Source: Selenomonadaceae bacterium
Lineage (GTDB): Bacteria > Bacillota > Negativicutes > Selenomonadales > Selenomonadaceae
Length of the DNA: 64,000 bases
Direction: 5' to 3'
Assembly: GCA_017518105.1 (NCBI GenBank)
Contig: JAFWWC010000029.1
Span: forward strand, 59,535-123,534
The translations under genes and the position numbers were made by a program. Numbering within the stretch: the first letter of the stretch is position 1; each line of letters begins with the position of its first letter. Positions 1-6,941 of the stretch are shown one piece after another. A model generated the notes under the pieces. That model was not told the origin of the DNA, did no database searches, and worked only from the letters and a program-made list of their open reading frames with translations.

Positions 1-1
1 C

Positions 2-88
2 ATATCGGCGGCTTGGTTCGGCGCAAGCCTCTTCAAGGTCGCATTGCTCTGTTGCTCGGTTGTCTTCGTCACAGAACTATTTATTTAA
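2..88 (+). CDS. C-terminal end of a probable membrane protein (partial)
   Basis: The window opens inside an open frame that ends at TAA 86-88. The 28 residues are very hydrophobic (WFGASLFKVALLCC, then VVFVTELFI), as expected for the last transmembrane helix of a membrane protein. The codons resemble those of neighbouring genes, and a terminator-like hairpin follows. The two other forward frames are also open over most of this short stretch, so the frame choice rests on hydrophobicity and the downstream hairpin. No family can be named from this fragment. Confidence 0.35.
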   Translation: MSAAWFGASLFKVALLCCSVVFVTELFI

Positions 89-110
89 CATAAGAGAAGA
101 CAACATACAT

Positions 111-147
111 AAGCTTTTGGGAATCAACCAGAAGCTTTCATTTATTT
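111..147 (+). terminator. Probable intrinsic terminator
   Basis: A 10-bp stem (AAGCTTTTGG with CCAGAAGCTT, one G-T pair) encloses a 7-base loop and is followed by a T-rich but interrupted tail. It lies between the partial upstream gene and the ribosome binding site at 149-155. Confidence 0.5.
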
Positions 148-163
148 TAGGAGAGTGAGACTC

Positions 164-703
164 ATGCAGTATAAGTGCAAGCTGACGGTTATCGATAAGA
201 AGGTTTTCGACGACCTGCAGGAAAAATATTTGGCTGACCCGCAGTCGGGCGCGTGTCCTTTCTATGAAGTCGGCGCGGAATATCTCTTTGAACGTTACGG
301 CGACGAGGACACTTTTTGGACGCAGGGCAAAGGCGCACATTGCTCCGAGGCGTGGGATTGTTTCAGCCGCTATGTTTATACGGCTCTGCAGGGCGGTTCG
401 ATTATGCGCGGCTGGACGAACGACGAACACATGATGATTGCCTGTTGCAACGATGGAACACGTCCGGTTATCTTCAAGATTGAACGCCTTGATTATAAGG
501 TTGTTTATGTCGACGCGGACGCTTACGAGCAAAAGTTAATCGCCGACGCTCTCAAGACTTTGGACGGTGTGACGGACGCGGCTTATCGGGCGGACAAAAA
601 TTTTATCGAAGTCTTCATGGATAGGAATCACGGGGTAAGCGACGAGAAAATTATCAAAGCGGTTAAACTCGTTGGCGCGTTCAAAGTCAATCTGATTGAT
701 TAG
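164..703 (+). CDS. TIGR04076 family protein with an extra C-terminal domain
   Basis: The first ~110 residues look like the TIGR04076 family, small cysteine-containing proteins of unknown function common in anaerobes (CKLTVIDKK start, ACPFYEVG, CSEAWDCF, then CCNDGTRPVIFKIE). About 65 further residues follow; their predicted beta-alpha-beta-beta-alpha pattern, with VFMDRNHGVSDEKIIKAV, recalls a heavy-metal-associated (ferredoxin-like) fold lacking the CXXC metal site. ATG 164 is chosen over an in-frame GTG at 155 because AGGAGAG (149-155) sits 8 bases before it. A paralogue without the C-terminal extension lies at 29311-29637. Family membership is fairly sure; the C-terminal fold is inference and the function is unknown. 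Confidence 0.8.
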   Translation: MQYKCKLTVIDKKVFDDLQEKYLADPQSGACPFYEVGAEYLFERYGDEDTFWTQGKGAHCSEAWDCFSRYVYTALQGGSIMRGWTNDEHMMIACCNDGTRPVIFKIERLDYKVVYVDADAYEQKLIADALKTLDGVTDAAYRADKNFIEVFMDRNHGVSDEKIIKAVKLVGAFKVNLID

Positions 704-713
704 GAGGCAAGCA

Positions 714-1994
714 TTGGATAAGGTAAGATTAGCGGCAACGAAGATTATCTGCGACGTGACAACTAAGGGCGCGTGGGCTAACGTGGCACTGGCGCAGATG
801 TTGCGGCAAGAGAAGTTCAGCGACTTGGACAGAAAGTTTTGCACGGAGCTTGTTTACGGCACAGTCAAAGCGGGCGCGTCACTCGATTGGAAAATTTCAA
901 AGTATCTCAAGCGTCCGCTCGCCAAGGTCGACGAGAAAATTTTAGCCGTCCTGCGCGTGGGGCTTTATCAAATCTTCTTCCTCGATAGGGTTCCGAACTC
1001 GGCGGCGGTCAATGAATCGGTGGAGCTGGCAAAAAAATTCTGCGGGCTGAGTGCGTCAAAGTTCGTCAACGGCGTCATGCGTTCGGCGGTGCGTGAGCCT
1101 CATAAGTCAGACTTCCCGACGGGCGACGACTTACAATCGCTGGCGTTGCGGACGTTCCACCCGCTGTGGCTCGTCAAGTTATTCGTTGAGGAATTCGGAT
1201 TGGAGGCGGCTAAACAACTGCTTGCCTTTGACAACACCGACCCGCCGCTTTGCTTGCGCGTGAACTGCCTAAAGTCGACCCGCGAAGAAATCTTAGACGC
1301 GCTGAAAAATTTCGGAGTGCAAGCTGAGCCGTCGACGCTCGCGCCCGAAGGAATCATCTGCACGGGGCATGGGGCTTTGGATAAGTTTCAACCGCTCCGC
1401 GCTGGTCTCTGTCAGGTACAGGACGAAAGCTCTATGACTGCGGCGAGGCTTCTCAATCCTGCGGCGGGCGAATTCGTCATTGACTGTTGCGCGGCACCGG
1501 GCGGCAAGTCTACGCACCTTGCCGAGCTTATGAACAATCGCGGACGAATCATCGCGGCGGACATTTACGAGACTAAGCTTGAGCGTATCAAACAGAACGC
1601 CGCCCGCCTTGGCATTAAGATTATCGAGCCGCTGTTGATTGACGCCCGCGAGCTTGGCGATAAGTTCTTTGGGCAAGCCGATAAAGTTTTGGTAGACGCG
1701 CCGTGTTCGGGCTTGGGCGTGCTTAGGCGTAAGGCGGATTTGCGTTGGCGGAAGACTTCGGACGAGGACTTGCCGACGTTGCAAGGAGAAATCCTATTGA
1801 GTGCGGCGAAGGCTCTAAAGCGCGGCGGAACTCTGCTTTACAGCACATGCACAATCACGCGGCGAGAAAATCAAGAGGTCGTAGAAAAGTTTCTATCGGC
1901 GCACGAAGACTTTAAGCTAATCGAGATGCAAACGCTCCTACCGCACGTCACGAACACCGACGGATTCTTTTCCGCCAAGCTGACCAAAGAATAA
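714..1994 (+). CDS. rsmB: 16S rRNA (cytosine-967 C5) methyltransferase RsmB
   Basis: Methylates C967 of 16S rRNA using S-adenosylmethionine, in the cytoplasm. The N-terminal ~140 residues form the NusB-like RNA-binding domain (WANVALAQML, CTELVYGTVK). The C-terminal Rossmann methyltransferase has the SAM loop DCCAAPGGKS, motif IV DAPCSGLG and motif VI YSTCT, so both catalytic cysteines (PC and TC) are present. About 426 aa, normal for the family. TTG 714 is the likely start because AGGAGG at 702-707 lies 6 bases upstream; a TTG at 696 has no such site. It begins 10 bases after the TIGR04076 gene, so the two are probably co-transcribed. Confidence 0.93.
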   Translation: MDKVRLAATKIICDVTTKGAWANVALAQMLRQEKFSDLDRKFCTELVYGTVKAGASLDWKISKYLKRPLAKVDEKILAVLRVGLYQIFFLDRVPNSAAVNESVELAKKFCGLSASKFVNGVMRSAVREPHKSDFPTGDDLQSLALRTFHPLWLVKLFVEEFGLEAAKQLLAFDNTDPPLCLRVNCLKSTREEILDALKNFGVQAEPSTLAPEGIICTGHGALDKFQPLRAGLCQVQDESSMTAARLLNPAAGEFVIDCCAAPGGKSTHLAELMNNRGRIIAADIYETKLERIKQNAARLGIKIIEPLLIDARELGDKFFGQADKVLVDAPCSGLGVLRRKADLRWRKTSDEDLPTLQGEILLSAAKALKRGGTLLYSTCTITRRENQEVVEKFLSAHEDFKLIEMQTLLPHVTNTDGFFSAKLTKE

Positions 1995-2043
1995 AGGCGA
2001 GCAAACAATAACGAACGCGACATGAATCAATAACGATTGCGCA

Positions 2044-2071
2044 TTGCCAAAAATTTTCGCTGTGCTATAAT
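2044..2071 (+). promoter_or_regulatory. Sigma-70-type promoter for the micro-protein pair
   Basis: TTGCCA (2044-2049), a 16-base spacer and a perfect TATAAT (2066-2071) lie about 50 bases before the ribosome binding site of the first small gene. A TTCCC-AA-GGGAA hairpin follows in the predicted leader. Confidence 0.65.
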
Positions 2072-2124
2072 TCGCGCTGTTCCCAAGGGAATGGGACGAC
2101 ATCCTAAGACAGGAGGCAATCATC

Positions 2125-2238
2125 ATGAAGAAACTTTTCAAAGAGAACGCGGCGATTTTGGTATTCAGCACCGGATTGTTCAGCGCGTCGCTGGTAGTCG
2201 GGCTGGTAGTCCTCTACGGTCTCGAAAAAATCTTTTGA
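2125..2238 (+). CDS. 37-aa single-pass membrane micro-protein, copy 1
   Basis: Encodes 37 residues starting MKKLFKENAAILVF and ending VLYGLEKIF: a short basic N-terminus, one hydrophobic helix of about 22 residues and a charged tail. AGGAGG at 2111-2116 is well placed before the ATG, and a clear promoter lies upstream. The gene directly downstream (2280-2387) encodes a peptide of the same design (MKK start, F-TG-FS/AxSL-VGL core, YxxEK/DK end), so the pair is a tandem duplication under purifying selection. It resembles no family I can name. A type I toxin or a small envelope-stress peptide would be possible, but I see no antitoxin RNA. Function unknown. Confidence 0.65.
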   Translation: MKKLFKENAAILVFSTGLFSASLVVGLVVLYGLEKIF

Positions 2239-2279
2239 TAGCTTCACGCTCGAAACTTTGAGCAAAGGAGGCATTGACT

Positions 2280-2387
2280 ATGAAGAAAATCTTCAGCGAC
2301 AGTGTCTTGACGGTGAGCACAGGAATCTTTGCTTGCTCGCTGGCAGTCGGTCTGGCACTGGTCTACGCATTCGATAAAATGATTTGA
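2280..2387 (+). CDS. 35-aa single-pass membrane micro-protein, copy 2
   Basis: Encodes 35 residues starting MKKIFSDSVLTVST and ending VYAFDKMI, with a single transmembrane segment. AAAGGAGG just upstream gives it its own strong ribosome binding site. It aligns without gaps in the core with the 37-aa peptide 41 bases upstream while differing at many positions, which is why both are judged real. It is followed by an unremarkable stretch and then the terminator at 2466. Function unknown. Confidence 0.65.
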   Translation: MKKIFSDSVLTVSTGIFACSLAVGLALVYAFDKMI

Positions 2388-2465
2388 CCGACGACCTCCC
2401 CCATTTAAGCGGCAACTTGAAGCCGTAAGATAGAACTTTAACATAATCCCTCCCTAAAAAAATTT

Positions 2466-2495
2466 CCCCGTTCACGTGAGCGGGGAGTTTTTTTA
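2466..2495. terminator. Bidirectional intrinsic terminator
   Basis: CCCCGTTC-ACGT-GAGCGGGG hairpin (one G-T pair) flanked by an A-run on the left and a T-run on the right. It serves both the micro-protein transcript (+) and the FtsZ-like gene (-), whose stop codon overlaps its edge. Confidence 0.85.
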
Positions 2496-3323
2496 TTTCC
2501 GTGTGCAGATGATAGACGCGAAGACTTTTTCGGCTAGCAATGGGACGACTTCGGCTCGTGAAGTGAATTCGGCTTCGGCTGGCAGTTGCGCCTTGATGAA
2601 TTTGTTCGCGGCGTCGATTTCGCTTTTAGATAAAGGATTGCCACTCGTCAGCCTAAGGAAAACTTTATGCGCTGTCTTGAGTTCGTCTTCTTCGAGCGTC
2701 GGAAACTTCGCGGCGACTTTAACGGCGTCAAGGGCGGTGTTCGCCTCGCCGTAGCCAAACGCCGCATTTCCGAACTTTAAATCCTTAAGCTCTAGAAGAA
2801 TCTTCACGCCCTGACAAAAGACATCGTCGGCAACGTCAAAGAGTTCATGCAGGGCGATTTGCGGCTGATTGATTCGGAAGACAAAGAACTTTTCGGCGGG
2901 CACGGCAAAGAGCGTATCGACCTTGCCGAGCAGATTGTTTATCGTATAAGCGGCGTTGCTCTTGCGTGAAAAGTTTTCGAGTATCGACGGCTTGCAGACA
3001 AAAGCAACGGTCGCGGCGTCGTAGGTCTTAGCGTAGGACATGATGATTGGAATCGCCGAGCGAGCCGCATTGCCCGCCAGCCCCGCCACGATGATAATCA
3101 CTTTGGCACCGTCCAGGGCGTCGAAGATGCTTTTGTAAATAATCGTCAAGTCGCGGTTGAGGAAAACATTTTTCCGCGCCGCACTCGTCAGCATAATGTT
3201 TTCGTCGTTGCCAATCGCGATGAACTCGACGGACTTATCCTTGCCGACGCCCGCTTGAATCAGTTTGCTAATCGTCTTCGCGCCGCCCTCGCCCACGCCG
3301 ACGATTTTAATCTTAGTGTTCAT
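2493..3323 (-). CDS. Divergent FtsZ/tubulin-like protein with degenerate GTP-binding loop
   Basis: The N-terminus GVGEGGAKTISKLIQAG parallels the FtsZ opening (GVGGGGxNAVxxM), FIAIGNDENIM parallels FIAVNTDxQAL, and FGYGEANTALDAV parallels the MGIGEA region, all in the right order. The tubulin signature GGGTGTG is replaced by VAGLAGNAARSA, so normal GTP binding or hydrolysis is unlikely. At 276 aa it is shorter than FtsZ (~350-400) and lacks a FtsA/ZipA-binding C-terminal peptide. It could be a cytoskeletal regulator or a tubulin-fold protein with another ligand. It is probably co-transcribed with the phosphatase upstream (15-base gap). Family is fairly likely; role unknown. Confidence 0.6.
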   Translation of the reverse strand: MNTKIKIVGVGEGGAKTISKLIQAGVGKDKSVEFIAIGNDENIMLTSAARKNVFLNRDLTIIYKSIFDALDGAKVIIIVAGLAGNAARSAIPIIMSYAKTYDAATVAFVCKPSILENFSRKSNAAYTINNLLGKVDTLFAVPAEKFFVFRINQPQIALHELFDVADDVFCQGVKILLELKDLKFGNAAFGYGEANTALDAVKVAAKFPTLEEDELKTAHKVFLRLTSGNPLSKSEIDAANKFIKAQLPAEAEFTSRAEVVPLLAEKVFASIICTRK

Positions 3324-3338
3324 GAAACTTTCTCCCCG

Positions 3339-4007
3339 TCAATCGCTTTGCCAAATCGTGCCGCTCAAGATGTCCATGCAAGAAATCTTCCCGTCCCGCA
3401 TGAACGAGCCCGTATCCAAGAGCGTGATTTTGTTCCAAAGCCGAATCGGATAATAGCGGTTGCGTTCGATAAAGGGCGTAGGCGTGTGTCCGCAGATGAT
3501 ATTCGCCGAACCTCGATAGCCGTTATAGAACTCCTCGCGAATCCAAAGCAACGACTCTTCGTCCTGCTCCTCAAGTGGCTTATTCGGCTTCAAGCCCGCG
3601 TGCACGAAGATATAATCCTCGTCGCCGACCGTCATCTTGTGATAAAGCGGGCGGTCGTTTATGAACCTCAGCGCGCGATTGAGTTCTTCCTCGTTGCACC
3701 ACTTGTCTATCTCCGCCTTAGTCCTATCGCCGCCGTTGGGTAGCCATATCGCCGCCTGCGTGCCGCCGAGCAAGTAGTAATAAAGCATCATCTGTTCATG
3801 ATTGCCGCGCAGTGCCACGACGTTAGGAAGCTTGCTTATCCTCATCGCCCATTGCAGGCAGTGAAGATTTTCGTTGCCGCGGTCTACGTAGTCGCCGAGC
3901 AGAATCAGGAAATCTTTCGAGCTGAAATTAATTTTGTTGAACACCGACGACAACCTATCAAACCGCCCGTGAATGTCTCCTATAGCCAAAATCCGTCGAT
4001 AATTCAT
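3339..4007 (-). CDS. PPP-family metallophosphoesterase (serine/threonine phosphatase-like)
   Basis: All PPP signatures are present in order: GDIHGRFDRL near residue 9, GDYVDRG near 39, RGNHEQM near 67, VHAGL near 139 and CGHTPTP near 175. These bind the two-metal centre that hydrolyses phosphate esters. Bacterial relatives act as protein phosphatases or as diadenosine tetraphosphatases; the sequence alone does not decide. The length (222 aa) is typical. GGAGG precedes the ATG. It is the first gene of a short minus-strand pair with the FtsZ-like gene. Confidence 0.85.
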   Translation of the reverse strand: MNYRRILAIGDIHGRFDRLSSVFNKINFSSKDFLILLGDYVDRGNENLHCLQWAMRISKLPNVVALRGNHEQMMLYYYLLGGTQAAIWLPNGGDRTKAEIDKWCNEEELNRALRFINDRPLYHKMTVGDEDYIFVHAGLKPNKPLEEQDEESLLWIREEFYNGYRGSANIICGHTPTPFIERNRYYPIRLWNKITLLDTGSFMRDGKISCMDILSGTIWQSD

Positions 4008-4071
4008 CGCCGCGCCTCCAAACTTTAATCTTTGCGCTGATTATTTCTGTCAACGGAGGAATTATCCTGCC

Positions 4072-5703
4072 TTACTTCCATGTGTTCGCGCCGCCGACGA
4101 AATTATTTTCCTCGTCCCAGTCCGAAGGCATTCCCTTAGCAAAGATAATCGGCTTAGAGCAATTCTCTTGCACATATTTAGCGACGGAGCCTAAGCCCTC
4201 CACGTCAAAGCCGCCGAAGCCCCGATTGCCCATGACGAGCAAATCATAAGCCGCCGAAGCGTTGACAATCTCTTCCGCTGGCTCACCGACCTCCACGCGG
4301 ATTTTAACTTCAATCTCACTCGGAATCACTTGCCGCAGTTCGTTTAGGAATTCATAAGCCGCGGCGTTGAGTTCGGAGGGAATGTAGCCGCCCAAGCTGA
4401 CCTGTTCAAAGGCGGCAATGTCTTCTTCAATCTTAACGCACATCATCAGCGTAATTCGTGCGCCCCAAGCCTGTGCAATGTCAATCGCCTGCAACAGAGC
4501 TTTGAACGCTTGCCCTGAACCGTCCGTCGGCACCAAAATATTTTTTATCAAAGCCTCTTCGGGCACCTGCACGCCCTGTAAAGTTTCCGCTTGCCGTGTC
4601 TTGATTAGGTCGTTGCGTTTAGTGTTGAAACGTAAGCTCAAGAGTACCGCGACGATTGCAACGTAAATCATGAACGCGCCGATTTCCGAACTGATTTGCG
4701 GCAGAGTGGCTCCGCGTTGGATTATGTCCCTCGTGAAGTGGAATTCCCATGTAAGCGGGAAAATGTGCGACGCCGTCACGACCCAGGGCGACAGGTGCGA
4801 TAGCGGACTTGTCACGCCGCCTAGGATAAAGCCGCCGGGGATAAACAAAATCATGCGGCTGGACGCAATGCCCGGATTTGACGCCGTCCACCCAATTAAT
4901 ATGCTCAACATACCGAGCATCACCGCGTAGACGATTTGAATCAGCAGGAAGTCGACGACGCGCCCGCTAAAGACTAAGTCGCCCCACACGCGCAGGATTG
5001 CCAGCCCAAAGAAGAACGATACGACCATACACGCCGCGTAGGGAATGATTCGCCCGATTAAATCCCACGGCGTCCCGTCTAGTAAAATTTTGTCAAGTTG
5101 CTTAGTCAATCGGAGGCGCGGCACCATTCCTATCGTCGCGAAGACAAAAAACATCGACCCGAAGAAGAACAGGAAGCCTTGCGTTTGCGTATTCGACGTG
5201 GAGCCAGCCGGATTGAATAAATTTCTGTCGTTGAGGACTAAGCCGCCGCTTGAACCAGTCATCATTGCGTTGTTGATTGCAATCAGTTCGTTCATTGCGG
5301 CTTTGATGTCGGCAGTTTGTGCGGTGTTGGAGTTGTCGTAGAAGATTCCTACGGGCGCGGACGAACCGCTATAAAAATTTTTCTCCAGACCTTCTGGCAG
5401 ATAAATCACGGCGTCAGCCTCGTCGCGGTAAAAGAGGTCGTTTGGCGTGGTCGGCACGTTCAACACCGCCTTAACCCGCATGTACTCCGAAGAATCAATC
5501 TGCGTGATGAGTTCGCGGCTATATTTCGAGTTGTCCAAGTCAATCACGATAACCGGCGCGTCCTTAGCGAAGTTGCCAGCGAGTAGAACGCTCAAGAACA
5601 CGCTGATAATCATCGCGACCATAAGGCAAACTTTCTCGTAAGGCATACCCTTGCCGCTGAACAGAAATTTAATCTCGTCTTTGAATGAATTTATAAAGCC
5701 CAT
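4072..5703 (-). CDS. ABC-2 type permease fused to a C-terminal universal stress (UspA) domain
   Basis: Residues 1-360 form an ABC-2 permease of the YhgE/YbhR type: one N-terminal transmembrane helix (~25-45), an extracytoplasmic region to ~170, then five hydrophobic segments. Residues ~387-525 are a complete UspA domain starting KNILVPTDGSGQAFKAL and ending with GNRG, nine residues, then GS, the G-2X-G-9X-G(S/T) ATP-binding motif of nucleotide-binding USPs. The frame is continuous through the join, so this is a real fusion. The HlyD-like adaptor is encoded 8 bases upstream. No ABC ATPase gene lies nearby, so it must come from elsewhere, or the USP domain has a regulatory role. Substrate unknown. 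Confidence 0.85.
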   Translation of the reverse strand: MGFINSFKDEIKFLFSGKGMPYEKVCLMVAMIISVFLSVLLAGNFAKDAPVIVIDLDNSKYSRELITQIDSSEYMRVKAVLNVPTTPNDLFYRDEADAVIYLPEGLEKNFYSGSSAPVGIFYDNSNTAQTADIKAAMNELIAINNAMMTGSSGGLVLNDRNLFNPAGSTSNTQTQGFLFFFGSMFFVFATIGMVPRLRLTKQLDKILLDGTPWDLIGRIIPYAACMVVSFFFGLAILRVWGDLVFSGRVVDFLLIQIVYAVMLGMLSILIGWTASNPGIASSRMILFIPGGFILGGVTSPLSHLSPWVVTASHIFPLTWEFHFTRDIIQRGATLPQISSEIGAFMIYVAIVAVLLSLRFNTKRNDLIKTRQAETLQGVQVPEEALIKNILVPTDGSGQAFKALLQAIDIAQAWGARITLMMCVKIEEDIAAFEQVSLGGYIPSELNAAAYEFLNELRQVIPSEIEVKIRVEVGEPAEEIVNASAAYDLLVMGNRGFGGFDVEGLGSVAKYVQENCSKPIIFAKGMPSDWDEENNFVGGANTWK

Positions 5704-5711
5704 GCCGTCAC

Positions 5712-6806
5712 CTAAAATTCAACCGTAACTGTTTGCCCCGCCAAAACTTTTTCTGGCTCGTCGATGTAGATTCGCACTTGGAACGCCGATAAGTCGGCTT
5801 GCCCCTTCTCCCGCGACTGTTTTAGGTCTGCAAAGCCCGGAGCTTGTGTCAGCAATCGAATTGTCCCGCGAACCTCTTTGGCGTCGGCGACTGTCTTACA
5901 AATTATCGCGTCGCCCTCATGCAGATTGACCGCTTGCTCCTCCGAAAGATAAATGTCGTAGTAAACGCGCCGCGACTCAAGCAAGACTACTGGCACGTTC
6001 GGAGAAATCATCTCGCCTTGTTTCTGCAGGATTGATAGTATCTTGCCGTCTTCGGGCGCGTGCAATGTCAATCGGGACTTGGCAACCTCCAATTCCTTAA
6101 GCTGAACTTCCAACATTTTCTTTTGCTGAGTTAGGGCGGCAATGTCGTTTTGAATGTTCTCTGCCGTGGCTCGTTCCTGCTGTATCGTCGGCAAGAGCAA
6201 TGAATCAGTCGCGCCCGTGTCCGCTATGCCAGCTAACAATCGGTCTAGGAGCTGTTGTTGAGTGTCGACGTTAGCCCGTGCCACGTTAAGAGCCATCGTT
6301 GCATCGTCGAGTTGAGATTTTGCTATCGCGCCCTCCTTGAAGAGTTCCGCCTTGCGTTTGTAATCGAGTTCGGCATTGGATAGCGTAGCCCGTGCCGCAT
6401 TGACGGCTCCGCGTTGGCTATCGATTTGCCGGAAGGATTGTTGCTCGTCGTTCGTGACTTTGAATAGGCTTGTGCGCATGTTGCCCGATGTCGAATTGAT
6501 TTGCGCGTCGAGCTGTGCAATCTGCGCCGTGAGCTTTTCAATCGCTAGGTTTGTGTCCGTCGCGTCGAGTTCCATGACTACTTGCCCCGCTTTGACTTCC
6601 TGCCCTTCGCGCACTGCCTCGTTAATCAATCGCCCGCCCACCGAGTCGAACGAAAGCTTGATTTGCTCCGCCGTCAAAATTCCGTCCTTCTTTTGCGTGG
6701 CGAGCACCACCGCATCATTGCCGCGATACATAAGAACCACGCCGCTTACTATCATCAGCGCGATAAATAAAATCCCTGCTCGTATTGCCTTGCGTCTGGG
6801 TTGCAT
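5712..6806 (-). CDS. HlyD-family periplasmic adaptor subunit
   Basis: A membrane-fusion protein that would bridge an inner-membrane transporter to an outer-membrane channel. One N-terminal transmembrane anchor (residues ~10-27) is followed by the biotinyl-lipoyl half motif GGRLINEAVREGQEVKAGQVVMEL, long coiled-coil helices (~75-245, rich in Q, A and L), the second lipoyl half (LTLHAPEDGKI) and a beta-barrel domain. At 364 aa it resembles YbhG/EmrA-type adaptors. It is the first gene of a two-gene operon with the ABC-2/USP fusion. The presence of an adaptor supports a diderm envelope. Confidence 0.88.
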   Translation of the reverse strand: MQPRRKAIRAGILFIALMIVSGVVLMYRGNDAVVLATQKKDGILTAEQIKLSFDSVGGRLINEAVREGQEVKAGQVVMELDATDTNLAIEKLTAQIAQLDAQINSTSGNMRTSLFKVTNDEQQSFRQIDSQRGAVNAARATLSNAELDYKRKAELFKEGAIAKSQLDDATMALNVARANVDTQQQLLDRLLAGIADTGATDSLLLPTIQQERATAENIQNDIAALTQQKKMLEVQLKELEVAKSRLTLHAPEDGKILSILQKQGEMISPNVPVVLLESRRVYYDIYLSEEQAVNLHEGDAIICKTVADAKEVRGTIRLLTQAPGFADLKQSREKGQADLSAFQVRIYIDEPEKVLAGQTVTVEF

Positions 6807-6882
6807 AGATTATTCCTCCGTCCAAAGTTTTGCCCATTTTATCAAATCGGCGGCGGGCAATGTAATAGCTGACCTATTTTTT

Positions 6883-6911
6883 TTGCAATTAGGGCGGAAA
6901 GTTGTTAAACT
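6883..6911 (+). promoter_or_regulatory. Promoter for mutS
   Basis: TTGCAA, 17-base spacer, TAAACT, ending 30 bases before the mutS start codon. It lies in the divergent gap between the HlyD adaptor gene (-) and mutS (+). Confidence 0.6.
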
Positions 6912-6941
6912 GGCACGGACAAAATTTTCAGAGGTGATTAC

